DNA of 64,000 nucleotides from Streptomyces erythrochromogenes (GCF_036170895.1 NZ_CP108036.1:1984001-2048000), one strand, 5' to 3'; shown: positions 42,783 through 54,829, numbered from the stretch's first letter. The notes: generated by a model from the letters alone, not told the origin. Program-made: numbers and translations.

Positions 42783-43568
42783 ATGATCACACTCTCCGAC
42801 GATCTCGGACACCTTTCCTACGTCGTCACCGGCGACGGACCGCCCGTGGTGCTCGTGCACGCCGGGATCGCCGACCACCACATGTGGGACGCGGTCGTCC
42901 CCGCCCTCGCGGAACGGCACACCGTCATCCGCTACGACCTGCGGGGCTTCGGGCAATCCGCGCCGCCGAGCGGCCCGTTCAGGGAGACCGACGACCTGCG
43001 CCGCCTCCTGGACCACCTCGGGCACGAGCGGGTCCGGCTCGTGGGGGCGTCCTGGGGCGGCCGGGTGGCCGTGGACTTCACCCTGACCCACCCGGACCGG
43101 GTCCACTCCCTCGCGCTGCTGGCCGCGCCGTGGCCGGGATACGACTGGTCCGCGGAGATGATCGCCTACGACGAGGCGGAGACGCAGGCCTTGGCCTCGG
43201 GCGATCTGGACGCCGCCGTCGCCACGAACCTGGACATGTGGGTGCGCGGTCCGGCGCGCGCGTGGGAGGACGTCGCCACGGGCCTGGCCGACCGGCTCCG
43301 CGAGCCGATCCGCACGTCGCTGGTGAACCAGGACGTCGTCGGGGAGCACTCCCAGGGCGTCGTACGGGGCGACCTGTCCGGGATCTCCGTCCCCACCCTG
43401 GTCGGCATCGGCAAGCTCGACGTCGCCGACTTCCAGGACATCGGCCGGCGTTACGCCTCCGAGATCCCCGGCGCCACCCTGGTCGAGTTCCCGACGGCCG
43501 CCCACCTCATCGCGATGGACGCGCCCGCCGAACTCACGTCGGCGCTGGGCCCGTTCCTCGCCCGCTAG
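42783..43568 (+). CDS. Alpha/beta fold hydrolase
   Basis: A 261-residue hydrolase. The nucleophile elbow GASWGG (Ser at about 98), oxyanion loop LVHAGIADHHMWDAV and the C-terminal AAHLIAMDAPAEL with the catalytic His are present. ATG at 42783 is preferred to the GTG at 42747. Possible substrates include lactones, esters or epoxides; not determinable. A strong hairpin separates it from the secreted repeat-protein gene. Confidence 0.87.
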   Translation: MITLSDDLGHLSYVVTGDGPPVVLVHAGIADHHMWDAVVPALAERHTVIRYDLRGFGQSAPPSGPFRETDDLRRLLDHLGHERVRLVGASWGGRVAVDFTLTHPDRVHSLALLAAPWPGYDWSAEMIAYDEAETQALASGDLDAAVATNLDMWVRGPARAWEDVATGLADRLREPIRTSLVNQDVVGEHSQGVVRGDLSGISVPTLVGIGKLDVADFQDIGRRYASEIPGATLVEFPTAAHLIAMDAPAELTSALGPFLAR

Positions 43569-43578
43569 CCACGGCGCG

Positions 43579-43613
43579 GTCCTTGCGCCGGCCCGATCGG
43601 CCGGCGCAAGGAC
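43579..43613. terminator. Bidirectional terminator
   Basis: A perfect 15-bp stem, GTCCTTGCGCCGGCC with its complement, and a CGATC loop between the convergent hydrolase and secreted repeat-protein genes. Confidence 0.82.
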
Positions 43614-43626
43614 GGGGGTTGCGGCG

Positions 43627-44736
43627 CTACTTCGTGTAGTAGCCGGCCACATCGGCGATCAGGTCCACCGATCCCGCGTTGTTGTAGAAGCTGACCTTTC
43701 CGTTCACCACGGGGACGATGACGAGGTTCGGAATCGTCTGCCCGGCGGTGAAGTTGAGGTTCGACGCGCTGGTACGGGTCGTGCCGTCCGGGTACACCGA
43801 CACGTAGCTGCCCGTGGTCGGGTCGGTCGCCGTCACGTTCAGGACCACGGCCGTGACACCCGAGGCCGGGATCCCGGCGCTGCCCGCGACCTGCAGGGTC
43901 ACCGTGCCGCCCTGGCCCACCTTCGCCTTCGGCACACCCAGCCCGCTGCGCGTGTCCATCAACCGCGTCGGCGTGACCGGCTTGTACGAGGAACCCGAGC
44001 CGTCCGTCGTGTAGTAGCCCGCCACATCGGCGATCAGGTCCACCGAACCGGCGTTGTTGTAGAAGCTGACCTTCCCGTTCACCACGGGGACGACGACCAG
44101 GTTCGGAATCGTCTGCCCGGCGGTGAAGTTGAGGTTCGACGCGCTGGTACGGGTCGTGCCGTCCGGGTACACCGACACGTAGCTGCCCGTGGTCGGGTCG
44201 GTCGCCGTCACGTTCAGGACCACGGCCGTGACACCCGAGGCCGGGATCCCGGCGCTGCCCGCGACCTGCAGGGTCACCGTGCCGCCCTGGCCCACCTTCG
44301 CCTTCGGCACACCCAGCCCGCTGCGCGTGTCCATCAACCGCGTCGGCGTGACCGGCTTGTACGAGGAACCCGAGCCGTCCGTCGTGTAGTAGCCCGCCAC
44401 ATCGGCGATCAGGTCCACCGAACCGGCGTTGTTGTAGAAGCTGACCTTCCCGTTCACCACGGGGACGACGACCAGGTTCGGAATCGTCTGCCCGGCGGTG
44501 AAGTTGAGGTTCGACGCACTCGAACGCGGCGTTCCGTCGGGGTACACGGAGACGTGGCTGGCCGTGGTCGGGTCGGTCGCCGTCACGTTCAGGACGACAG
44601 CCGTGACACCCGACGCCGGGATCCCGGCGCGGCCCGCGACCTGCAGGGTCACGGTCCCGCCCTGGCCCACCTTCGCCTTCGGCACACCCAGCCCGCTGCG
44701 CGTGTCCATCAACCGCGTCGGCGTGACCGGCTTGTA
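43627..44736. repeat. Three tandem 375-bp repeats
   Basis: Units start at 44736, 44361 and 43986 on the minus strand, with a constant period of 375 bp (the last ends at the stop). The second and third units are nearly identical at DNA level; the first differs at some codons (for example TASHVSV for TGSYVSV). This implies recent duplication or gene conversion. Confidence 0.9.
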
Positions 44737-46488
44737 CGTGCCCAGGCCGGAGACCGCGGGCGGGGTCACCGTCAGCGTGCCCGCCCCGTACGAGGAGCCC
44801 AGCGCGCTCACGCGGATGTTCCAGTTGCCCGCGGGAGCCGTGCGCAGGTCCACGGTCGCCTTCAGGGTGCGGGCGTCGTCGGAGACCGAGACGGTCGTGG
44901 CCGTCAGTGGCGCCGGGCCGCCGGTCAGCTGGACGGTGGTGCCCATGCCCAGCGCGGTGCCCTGAACGGTGAGGGTGGCGACCGTACCGCTCTGCACGCT
45001 GGTCGGCGTGACCGTCCCGACGGACACCTCCTCCGAGCCGCACGGCGCGGTGGTGCAGACGAGTTCGGCGCGGTAGGCCGTGCGGTCCGTACGGTCCGGC
45101 AGCGCGAGGACGAACAGGCTCTGCTCGGAGCCCTGGCACTCGTACGAGGACGAGGTGTTCATGCAGAGGTTGGTCCCGGCCTTGCTGTACAGCGAGGGCT
45201 GCGGGGTGTACGTCCCACCGTCCGTGGCGGTGATGTCGGCCCTGAACCGGTCGCCCGAGATGCTCGGCAGGACGGCGCACACGCCGGTCCGCTCCTCGGA
45301 GAGCGTGCCGGTCAGCGGGCCGTAGCCGTACGCGACCGAACCGACGCGCTTGCATTCGGCGGCGGGCCCGGCGGCCGTGGCGATCCGCCAGGCGTCGAGG
45401 CGGTAGGAAGCGGGCAGGGACCAGTTCTCGGGAGCCTGGGTGACGACCTGGTAGCCGGTGGACCCGGTGGGCGTGCACGCCCAGGTCCGCGGATGGCAGG
45501 CGATGTTGCCGGCGTTGTCCATGATCAGCATGTGCGTGCTGTCGTGGGTGTCCCGGACGTCGACGTGCAGCCGGTCCGTGGCGGCGGCCGTGGTGACCCG
45601 GTGGCAGCGCAGGGTACCGCTCTGGCCGGACGTCCCGGTCGTTGCCGGGGCGCCGACCGCCGTAGCGGCGGAGGTGGCGCAGCCGCGGGCCGTGGCGGTG
45701 ACGTCGCGGCGGTCCAGGGTGTGGCCGCGCGGGACGTCCTGGCCCTCCAGGAGCACGGTGTAGGCCTTGCCCGCGGTGAAGGAGCAGCTGGTGAGGCCGT
45801 CCGTCCGGAGCTGCTGGCCCGGGGTGGGGTGGCTGTAGCAGGACGGCCCGTCGCCATCGGTGTCGATCATGGTGATCGCGTAGTCCGGGAACAGGTCCGC
45901 GTCGTCCGGAAGGCTGTAGCGGACACGGAGGAGCTCGGCGGTGGAGTGCGCGTCGGCCGGAATCGTCAGGCAGTGCGAGAAGACGCCGTTGCCGGTCTCC
46001 AGCCGCACCGTCCCCGAGTCGTCGGCGAACGTCCCCGCGGGCAGGGTCCGGCACTCCTTCTGGAGTACGTCCGTACGGACGAAGTGGACGCCGTACGGAC
46101 CGGTGGCCTCGGTGTCGTCGGCGTGCACCAGCGCGCGGAACGGCGCCGTCCCGGTCAGTGCGCACTCGCCCCGCACCAGATCGCCGGCGGTGCACTGCGC
46201 GGTGCCGTTGCGATCGACCACCTCGACCTGGACGGTCAGGCCCGCGCCGCCGCGCGAGGTGAGGGCGGCGATCCGGGCGCCCTGCGGGCTCGGCAGCTCC
46301 AGGCAGTGCGTCTGCCCGGCCGCGGTGAACGTGCCCGCGTACCGCCCCTCGGTGACGCCGACGCAGTCCTCGGCGACCGGTGCGGCCTGTGCTGCGCCCA
46401 CGGGCGCGAGCAGTGCCGCGAGGATGGCGAACAGACACGTCAATACGGTGGAAACCAGGCGTCTTCCGGACGCCGATGCGGTTGTCAT
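43627..46488 (-). CDS. Large secreted protein with three near-identical repeat modules
   Basis: A 953-residue exported protein. ATG 46488 with GGGGGG upstream gives a signal peptide ending AAQAA. About 500 residues of Cys-containing beta-rich, low-homology domains follow, then an IPT/TIG-like Ig fold (SVGTVTPTSVQSGTVATL...). The C-terminal part is three 125-residue modules, each from YKPVTPTRLMDTRSGLG to DLIADVAGYYT; the last ends in TK at the stop. The modules share the DTR/GYY pattern of the PKD protein at 15135-16787. No sortase or anchoring motif is seen. It may be a cell-surface or secreted binding protein. Confidence 0.82.
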   Translation of the reverse strand: MTTASASGRRLVSTVLTCLFAILAALLAPVGAAQAAPVAEDCVGVTEGRYAGTFTAAGQTHCLELPSPQGARIAALTSRGGAGLTVQVEVVDRNGTAQCTAGDLVRGECALTGTAPFRALVHADDTEATGPYGVHFVRTDVLQKECRTLPAGTFADDSGTVRLETGNGVFSHCLTIPADAHSTAELLRVRYSLPDDADLFPDYAITMIDTDGDGPSCYSHPTPGQQLRTDGLTSCSFTAGKAYTVLLEGQDVPRGHTLDRRDVTATARGCATSAATAVGAPATTGTSGQSGTLRCHRVTTAAATDRLHVDVRDTHDSTHMLIMDNAGNIACHPRTWACTPTGSTGYQVVTQAPENWSLPASYRLDAWRIATAAGPAAECKRVGSVAYGYGPLTGTLSEERTGVCAVLPSISGDRFRADITATDGGTYTPQPSLYSKAGTNLCMNTSSSYECQGSEQSLFVLALPDRTDRTAYRAELVCTTAPCGSEEVSVGTVTPTSVQSGTVATLTVQGTALGMGTTVQLTGGPAPLTATTVSVSDDARTLKATVDLRTAPAGNWNIRVSALGSSYGAGTLTVTPPAVSGLGTYKPVTPTRLMDTRSGLGVPKAKVGQGGTVTLQVAGRAGIPASGVTAVVLNVTATDPTTASHVSVYPDGTPRSSASNLNFTAGQTIPNLVVVPVVNGKVSFYNNAGSVDLIADVAGYYTTDGSGSSYKPVTPTRLMDTRSGLGVPKAKVGQGGTVTLQVAGSAGIPASGVTAVVLNVTATDPTTGSYVSVYPDGTTRTSASNLNFTAGQTIPNLVVVPVVNGKVSFYNNAGSVDLIADVAGYYTTDGSGSSYKPVTPTRLMDTRSGLGVPKAKVGQGGTVTLQVAGSAGIPASGVTAVVLNVTATDPTTGSYVSVYPDGTTRTSASNLNFTAGQTIPNLVIVPVVNGKVSFYNNAGSVDLIADVAGYYTK

Positions 46489-46593
46489 GGACCCCCCATG
46501 GTGATGTGCGACGAGCGATCGTCGCACATCCGTACGGGATCGGCGTGGCCGATTCTCGTGTGCCCCGCCACCGCCCCGTCCGGCCGGGTCCGG

Positions 46594-47331
46594 TCAGGCC
46601 GGTACCAGGTCCCGCAGGGGCCAGGCGGTGTCGATCACCGCGTCCGGGGTGCCCTGGCGGCGCAGGTAGGACTGGAAGTCCCGGGCCCAGCGGGCGTGCC
46701 AGGTGCCCTGCTGTGCGTGCAGGTCGGCCGGGGTCAGCGCGGCCACCTGCGGGTGCCGCTCGGCTATCGCGCGGGCCACATGGACCGCGGCCAGCGCGTC
46801 CGCGCCCGCGTCGTGCGCCGCTTCCAGCGTGACCCCGTACACCCCGCAGACCGCTTCCAGGGTCCGCTTGCCGCGCCGGAAGCGATCCACGGCGCGGTCG
46901 ATGGTCAGCGGGTCGACCACCGGGCCGGTCCGCGCGCCGCCCAGCCGGTCGGCCAGCGAGGGCAGCCCGTGCCGGGCCAGTTCGGCGCTCAGCAGCGTGA
47001 GGTCGAAGGCCGCGTTGTACGCCACGACGACCGCCCCCGTACGCCAGTGCGCGACCAGCGCCTGCGCGACCTCGTCGGCGACCTCCCGCACCGGGCGGCC
47101 CTCCGCGACCGCCCGCTCCGTGCTGATCCCGTGGATGGCCGAGGCCCCCTCCGGAATCGGTATCCCCGGATCCGCGAGCCAGCCTCGCCGCTCGTGCACC
47201 GCACCGCCGCGCACCTCGACCACGGCCGCCGTCACGATCCTCGACTCGCCCGGCTCCGTGCCGGTCGTCTCCAGGTCGAACCCGATCAGCACCCGGCCGT
47301 GCCAGCCCCCCGTACCGCGCTGGTCCTCCAC
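46594..47331 (-). CDS. DEDDh 3'-5' exonuclease (epsilon-like)
   Basis: A 245-residue exonuclease of the DnaQ/epsilon family. Exo I LIGFDLETTGTEPGE, Exo II YNAAFDLTLL and Exo III (HDAGADALA, the DEDDh His) are all intact. The GTG start at 47331 has GGAGGG seven bases upstream. It lacks a helicase or polymerase domain, so a stand-alone proofreading or repair exonuclease is likely. It is read in the same direction as the adjacent HEPN protein gene, with a gap of about 90 bp. Confidence 0.9.
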   Translation of the reverse strand: MEDQRGTGGWHGRVLIGFDLETTGTEPGESRIVTAAVVEVRGGAVHERRGWLADPGIPIPEGASAIHGISTERAVAEGRPVREVADEVAQALVAHWRTGAVVVAYNAAFDLTLLSAELARHGLPSLADRLGGARTGPVVDPLTIDRAVDRFRRGKRTLEAVCGVYGVTLEAAHDAGADALAAVHVARAIAERHPQVAALTPADLHAQQGTWHARWARDFQSYLRRQGTPDAVIDTAWPLRDLVPA

Positions 47332-47422
47332 CCCTTGTCCCTCCCCCGTACACCTTCGGTCAACGGGTTTCAGCCTGCCACGGGCCACTGACAAGCCCGG
47401 CGACGCCCCTGCCGGGGGGTGC

Positions 47423-48700
47423 TCACGACACCGGCCGGGAGTCCTCCCACATCGACTCGAACTCCTCCCGGTAGGTCGTGAAGAGTCCGTGGTCCGCGTC
47501 CTTGGGCACCCCGCGGCCGCCGCCCCGCAGCACCAGCACGGGCGATTCCATGCCGCGCGCCCGCCGCAGGTACGACTGGACCACCGCGATGCCCGAGGCC
47601 TGCCCCTCCACCAGGTAGGCGGTGAAGCGCGGCGTCTCGTCGAAGACGTGGATCTCGAAGCGCGAGGGGTCCCGCAGGCCCGCCCGCACCCTTCGCACGT
47701 GCAGGATGTTCATCTCGACCGAACGGCTCAGCTCGCCCTTGCGCAGCCCCAGCTCCCGCTCGCGCCGTTTGACCGCGCTGCTCGCCGGGTTCAGGAACAG
47801 CAGCCGAACCCGGCAGCCCGCCTCCGTCAGCCGGACGAGTCTTCGCCCCGAGAAGTTCTGCACCAGCAGGTTGAGGCCTATCCCGATGGCGTCGAGCCGC
47901 CGCGCGCCCCCGAAGAGGTCCTCGGCCGGCAGGTTGCGCTGGAGGCGCACCCGGTCCGGGTGGACCGAGACGACGTCCGCGTACCGGTCGCCCACCAGGT
48001 CCTCGACGGCGTCGATCGGCAGCCGGTCCGCGGCGGGACTGCCGGAGCCCCCGCCCAGCACCTCCAGCAGCCGCGCCGAGGCCCGCTCCGCCTGCTCCAG
48101 CACGGGCCGCGACAGCGCCCGGTTGCGGGAGACGACGTTGCGGGTGACCTCCAGCTCGTCCAGGGCCAGCTCGATCTCGCGCCGGTCGTCGAAGTACGGC
48201 TCGAAGCAGGGCCAGTGCTGGACCATCAGCTCCCGCAGCTGCGGCAGGGTCAGGAAGCTCAGCACGTTGTCGTCGGCGGAGTCGAGCAGGTAGCCCTTGC
48301 GGCGGCTGACCTCGCGCACGGCAACGGCCCGCTGCACCCACTCCTGCCCGGCGGGCCCGGCGGCCGCGACGACCCAGTCGTCCCCGCCGTGCACCGGTTC
48401 GTAGATCGGCCGCAGCACCGCGCCGACCACCGACCGCAGCCGCTGTTCGATCAGGTTGAGCCAGATGTACGCCCGGCCCGCCCGCTGCGCCCGCGTACGG
48501 ACCTCGCTCCAGGCCTCCGCGCCCCAGTCCAGTTCGGCTCCGGCCCGCGCGTTCCCGGCCTCCGCCGGCCCGCCCGCCAGGGAGACCGCCCCTGCCGGGA
48601 TCCCCGTCGGCGCCCCGCCGGGGACACCACCTGGGGCGTCCGCCGGGCCACCCTCGTGACTGCTGTCACCAGGGGGCAGCTCCAGACCTCCCGAGCTCAC
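47423..48700 (-). CDS. SAV2148-type HEPN domain protein
   Basis: A 425-residue protein matching the Streptomyces family named SAV2148 HEPN domain-containing. A Gly/Pro/Ala-rich N-terminus precedes a helical region. An R-x5-H (Arg156 to His162, RELMVQH) is the kind of spacing seen in catalytic HEPN RNases, but a fold assignment by eye is weak. The GTG at 48700 is the most plausible start, with AAGGCGG upstream. Genes beside it: the exonuclease downstream, glgX divergent upstream. Confidence 0.8.
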   Translation of the reverse strand: MSSGGLELPPGDSSHEGGPADAPGGVPGGAPTGIPAGAVSLAGGPAEAGNARAGAELDWGAEAWSEVRTRAQRAGRAYIWLNLIEQRLRSVVGAVLRPIYEPVHGGDDWVVAAAGPAGQEWVQRAVAVREVSRRKGYLLDSADDNVLSFLTLPQLRELMVQHWPCFEPYFDDRREIELALDELEVTRNVVSRNRALSRPVLEQAERASARLLEVLGGGSGSPAADRLPIDAVEDLVGDRYADVVSVHPDRVRLQRNLPAEDLFGGARRLDAIGIGLNLLVQNFSGRRLVRLTEAGCRVRLLFLNPASSAVKRRERELGLRKGELSRSVEMNILHVRRVRAGLRDPSRFEIHVFDETPRFTAYLVEGQASGIAVVQSYLRRARGMESPVLVLRGGGRGVPKDADHGLFTTYREEFESMWEDSRPVS

Positions 48701-48796
48701 CCGTGCACCGCCTTCTGCGTCTGGACGCCCGTCTCCAGTGATCACGGAAGGGTATCCCGCGCGCGCGGCCCGGTGCAGCCCGATGGCCCGCACACG

Positions 48797-48850
48797 GACT
48801 GTCCATCGACCCATTATCCGATGCGCCGACAGTCTGCTGACCCGACTGTC
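48797..48850. promoter_or_regulatory. GACTGTC/GACAGTC repeats in the HEPN/glgX divergent region
   Basis: GACTGTC at 48797-48803, GACAGTC at 48828-48834 and GACTGTC at 48844-48850. The last two form an inverted repeat with a 9-nt spacer. A candidate operator in the 278-bp divergent region; nothing else is recognisable there. Confidence 0.4.
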
Positions 48851-48978
48851 AGCTCTGCGGGTCACCCGGTAGGACCACTCCCAAGTCCGCGCGTGCGGGC
48901 CCTCTTTCGGGGAAGATCTGGCAGTGACGCGGTCCACGCCGGATCATCCGGGAGTCTTTCGATACGAGGGAAGAGTCG

Positions 48979-51083
<2,105 letters not shown>

Positions 51084-51099
<16 letters not shown>

Positions 51100-52388
51100 G
51101 CGGGGTCCGGGACCGGTGGCCGGGCCTGCCCGGCGGCCGGTTCGCCGGGCGGCGCCACGGCCGGACCGGCAGCCGGGGCGGTGTGCGTACGGGCGGCGGG
51201 CACCCGGGTGACGAGGGCGAGGGTCAGGCAGAGCGCGGCCGCCCCCACGGCCACGGCGAAGGACCCGCTCGGGCCGTACCTCTCGGCGAGGCGCCCCGCG
51301 ACGACGAGCGCCACGGCCTGCCCGGCCACCAGGCTGCTGGCGGCGAAGGCCATCGAGGTGGCGAGCCGGGCCGGTTCCACGGCCCGCTCCGTGAGCGCGA
51401 ACGCGGTGATCAGATGGGGTGCGTAGGCGGCCCCGAGCACGGTGACGACCGCGTACAGCGGCCACAGGCTGTCGGTGACCAGCAGGGGCGCCGAGAGCAC
51501 GAGGGCGGCTCCGGTCGCCACCCGCCAGCGCAGCCGCAGGCCGAAGCGGGCGGGCAGCGCGCCGAGCGCGAGGCCGACGGCGGCGCTGACGACGCCCATC
51601 GCGGAGTAGACGACGGCGGCCTGGTCCGGGACGCCGAGTCGGATGGTGAGCGCGGTGATGCCGGCCTGGCAGGCGCCGAACATCATGCCCTGGAGGGCGA
51701 GGGAGCCCCGTACGGCGTAGACCACCGCGGGCGGCCGGACCCGGCGGCCCGTACGCCGTGCGCGCGCCGGGGAGCCGGCGGTGGCGGAGGCGGTCGGGTG
51801 CAGGGCGAAGGCGCTGCCGAAGACGGCGACGAGGCCGGCCGCGCCGGCCAGGGCGAAGGCCGGGTGCGCGATCAGCGCGGCGAGTCCGACCAGGGCGGGT
51901 CCGAAGACGAAGGAGGCCTCGTCCAGGGTGCCTTCGAGCGCGTGTACGGCGCCCACGACGCCCTCGTCGGCCTTGGCGCGGTGGGCGAGGGCGACGGAGC
52001 GGGTCCGGGCGAGCGGCCCGATCAGCGGCACGGAGGCGCCGGTGAGGGCGCCGATCTCGGCGAGCGGGAGGGTCGCGAGGTGGGTGAGGGCACCGGCGAC
52101 CAGGGCGGCGGTGGCGACGGCGTTGACCGCGGCGGCGGCCAGGACGACGGGCCGCTGCCCGTGCCGGTCGGCGAGCCAGCCGAGGACGGGCCCGAAGAGG
52201 ACCTGGCCGATGGAGAGGGTGCCTCCGACGATGCCCGCGGTGGCCAGGGAGCCGCTGGTCTGGGCGACCAGCAGAAAGCTTCCGAACTGGGACATCGCCA
52301 CGGGCAGGCGGGCGAGGAAAGAGACGAGCGGGAGTAGGGGCCCGGTCAGGGCGATGACTCTTCGATAGGTGTTGACGGTTCCGACCAC
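51084..52388 (-). CDS. MFS transporter
   Basis: A 434-residue 12-helix major facilitator. The loop between helices 2 and 3 carries GWLADRHGQRP, the MFS motif. The first helix starts LLPLVSFLARLPVAMSQF, and a Pro/Ala-rich tail closes the protein. It belongs to drug-exporter-like Streptomyces groups; substrate unknown. Its GTG start is divergent from treY and its end overlaps glgX by 16 bp, placing an unrelated exporter between two glucan genes. Confidence 0.9.
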
Positions 52389-52470
52389 TTGATCGACACT
52401 AACCCGGCGCAGTCACTCGGATGCATTGGGTCATGGCACGGAATCCGGCAGGTTGGGTACGTACGTTCTC

Positions 52471-54744
52471 ATGAGCCAGCCGCGCCCGACCCCCGCATCG
52501 GAATCTGATGTTCCGAAACCCGTCACCCCGGCGTCGACCTACCGTCTCCAACTGCGCCCGGAATTCCCCTTCGCGGCGGCCGAGGCGGCCGTACCGTACC
52601 TCGCCTCGCTCGGCGTGTCGCACCTGCACCTCTCCCCCGTCCTGGAGGCGGCGCCCGGATCGGCCCACGGGTACGACGTCACCGACCACTCGCGCGTACG
52701 GGCCGAACTGGGCGGCGAGCCCGGCCTGCGGGCCCTGGCCCGTTCCGCCCGGGAGCACGGCCTCGGCCTGGTCCTCGACATCGTGCCCAACCACATGGCG
52801 GTGCCGACGCCGCTGCGGCTGAACCGGCCGCTGTGGGAGGTGCTGCGGGACGGGCCCGACTCGCCGTACGCACGCTGGTTCGACATCGACTGGGAGGCCG
52901 GCGGCGGGCAGGTGGTGCTCCCGCTGCTCGCCGGGCCGGTGGACTCCTGCGACCTGCGGGTCGACGGCGGGGTGCTGCGCCACGGGGAGCAGGAGTTCCC
53001 GCTGCGGGAGGGGACCGAGGGCCTGGCGCTGCCGGAGCTGCTGGCCGCGCAGTGGTACCGGCCGGCCTGGTGGCGGGAGACCTCGACCGCGCTCAACTAC
53101 CGCCGCTTCTTCACCATTTCGGAGCTGATCGGGGTCCGGGTGGAGGACCCGGACGTGTTCACGGCCACCCATGCGAAGGTGCTGGAGCTGGTCCGGGACG
53201 GGGTCGCGCAGGGGCTGCGGATCGACCACGTGGACGGGCTGGCCGACCCGGAGGAGTACCTGGGCCGGCTGCGGGCCGCCGTCGGCGACGACTGCTGGGT
53301 GGTGGTCGAGAAGATCCTGGCCCGCCACGAGCGGCTGCCGGCCGCCTGGCCGGTGGCGGGGACCACCGGGTACGACGCGCTGCACCGGGTCGACGGGGTG
53401 TTCACCGATCCCGAGGGCGCCGCGGAACTGGCGGACCGGTACGGCGAGTGCACCGGCCTGCCGCAGTGGCCGGAGACCGCCCGCGCCTGTGCGCGGGAGG
53501 TGCTGACCGGCGACCTGGCCGCCGAGCTGGGGGCGCTGGAGCGCCGGGCCGGCGGGGAACTCGCCGGTGCGGTTCGCGAGTTGCTGATCGCCTTTCCCGT
53601 CTACCGGCCCTATCCCGGCGAGCCCGAGCTGCCGCCGCAGGCGCTGGAGCGGGCGGCCGAGCTGGCCGGTCCGGCCGCGGTGGCCGGCGTACGGGAGCTG
53701 CTGCTGCGGGATCCGGCCTTCGCCGCCCGGTTCGCCCAGACCTCGGCGGCCCTGCGCGCCAAGTCCCTGGAGGACCGGGCCTTCTACCGGTACGCGCCGC
53801 TGCTGTCGGCCACCGAGGTGGGCGGGGAGCCGGGGCGTCCGGCGGTGTCGCCCGAGGAGTTCCACGCGTACTGCGCCGCCCTGGCCCGGGACTGGCCGGA
53901 GACGGGCACGGTGCTGTCCACGCACGACACCAAGCGCAGCGCGGACGTCAGGGCCCGGATCTCCGCGTTGTCGCAGGCGCCGGAGCTGATGGACCGGGAG
54001 AGCGCGGCCCCCGACCCCCACCTGGCCTGGGTGGCCCGGCAGACCGCGCTCGGGCTCGGCCGGGCTCCCGAGGCGGTGCCGCGGCTGGCCGACGCCCTGC
54101 TCAAGGGGGCCCGCGAGGCCGCCCTGCGCACCAGCTGGACCGACCGGGACGAGGCGTACGAGACGGCCGTCCCCGGCTACGCCCCGGCCCCGCTCGACCT
54201 CCCGGCGGAACTCGCGGAGGCGGCCCGCGCGAACCTGCTCGGCATGGCGCTGCTGCACCTCGCGATGCCGGGGGTGCCGGAGGTCTACCAGGGCGCGGAG
54301 ACCGAGTACCGGGCCCTGGTGGACCCGGACAACCGGCGCCCGGCGTACTTCCCGAGCGGTGCGCTGGCGCGGCTGGACGCGGGCGCCGCCCCGCACGGCC
54401 CGGCCGAGGAGAAGCTGGCCCTCACGGCGGTGCTGCTGCGGCTGCGCCGGGACCGGCCGGAGCTCTTCCGCGGCTACGCCCCGGTCGCGGCCCGGGGCCC
54501 TGCGGCCGGCCACCTGGTGGCCTTCACCCGGGCCCCGGGCCTGCTGGTGGCGGCCACGCGGCTGTCCCACCGACTGGCGGGATCGGGCGGGTGGCGCGAC
54601 ACCCGCGTGGACCTGCCGCCGGGCACCTGGACGCCGGTCCTTTCACCACATCCGCATGCGAACTCACCTATCAGGCACAGCAGTTCGGTCGAGGTGTCCG
54701 CACTGTTGTCCGACCGTCCGGTGGGTGTCTGGCTCCGCCGCTGA
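52471..54744 (+). CDS. treY: Maltooligosyltrehalose synthase
   Basis: A 757-residue GH13 enzyme that converts the reducing end of maltodextrin to a trehalosyl unit. Family marks are TPASTYRLQLRPEFPFAAAEA at the N-terminus, LDIVPNHMAV, GLRIDHVDGL with the nucleophile, WVVVEKILARHERLP with the acid/base and STHDTKRSADVRAR. It is longer and differently arranged from debranching enzymes. The ATG at 52471 follows in-frame upstream Met codons without a ribosome site. treZ, which would release trehalose, is not in the window. Confidence 0.94.
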   Translation: MSQPRPTPASESDVPKPVTPASTYRLQLRPEFPFAAAEAAVPYLASLGVSHLHLSPVLEAAPGSAHGYDVTDHSRVRAELGGEPGLRALARSAREHGLGLVLDIVPNHMAVPTPLRLNRPLWEVLRDGPDSPYARWFDIDWEAGGGQVVLPLLAGPVDSCDLRVDGGVLRHGEQEFPLREGTEGLALPELLAAQWYRPAWWRETSTALNYRRFFTISELIGVRVEDPDVFTATHAKVLELVRDGVAQGLRIDHVDGLADPEEYLGRLRAAVGDDCWVVVEKILARHERLPAAWPVAGTTGYDALHRVDGVFTDPEGAAELADRYGECTGLPQWPETARACAREVLTGDLAAELGALERRAGGELAGAVRELLIAFPVYRPYPGEPELPPQALERAAELAGPAAVAGVRELLLRDPAFAARFAQTSAALRAKSLEDRAFYRYAPLLSATEVGGEPGRPAVSPEEFHAYCAALARDWPETGTVLSTHDTKRSADVRARISALSQAPELMDRESAAPDPHLAWVARQTALGLGRAPEAVPRLADALLKGAREAALRTSWTDRDEAYETAVPGYAPAPLDLPAELAEAARANLLGMALLHLAMPGVPEVYQGAETEYRALVDPDNRRPAYFPSGALARLDAGAAPHGPAEEKLALTAVLLRLRRDRPELFRGYAPVAARGPAAGHLVAFTRAPGLLVAATRLSHRLAGSGGWRDTRVDLPPGTWTPVLSPHPHANSPIRHSSSVEVSALLSDRPVGVWLRR

Positions 54745-54829
54745 ACCCCTGCGGCGTGGCCTGCCGCCCGCTAGGCTTCCTCGCACCCGAGCCGCACGGC
54801 CCGCGCGCCCGGGTGGAGGGGGCGAGTAC

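Noticed and set aside
43627..44736. Regular repeats considered as a CRISPR-like array
   Set aside because: The 375-bp units are coding, contiguous and have no short spacer-repeat alternation.
43565..47353. A long minus-strand frame covering the secreted repeat protein and exonuclease
   Set aside because: It is a shifted frame of the true genes; its repeat pattern simply reflects the 375-bp tandem DNA repeats.
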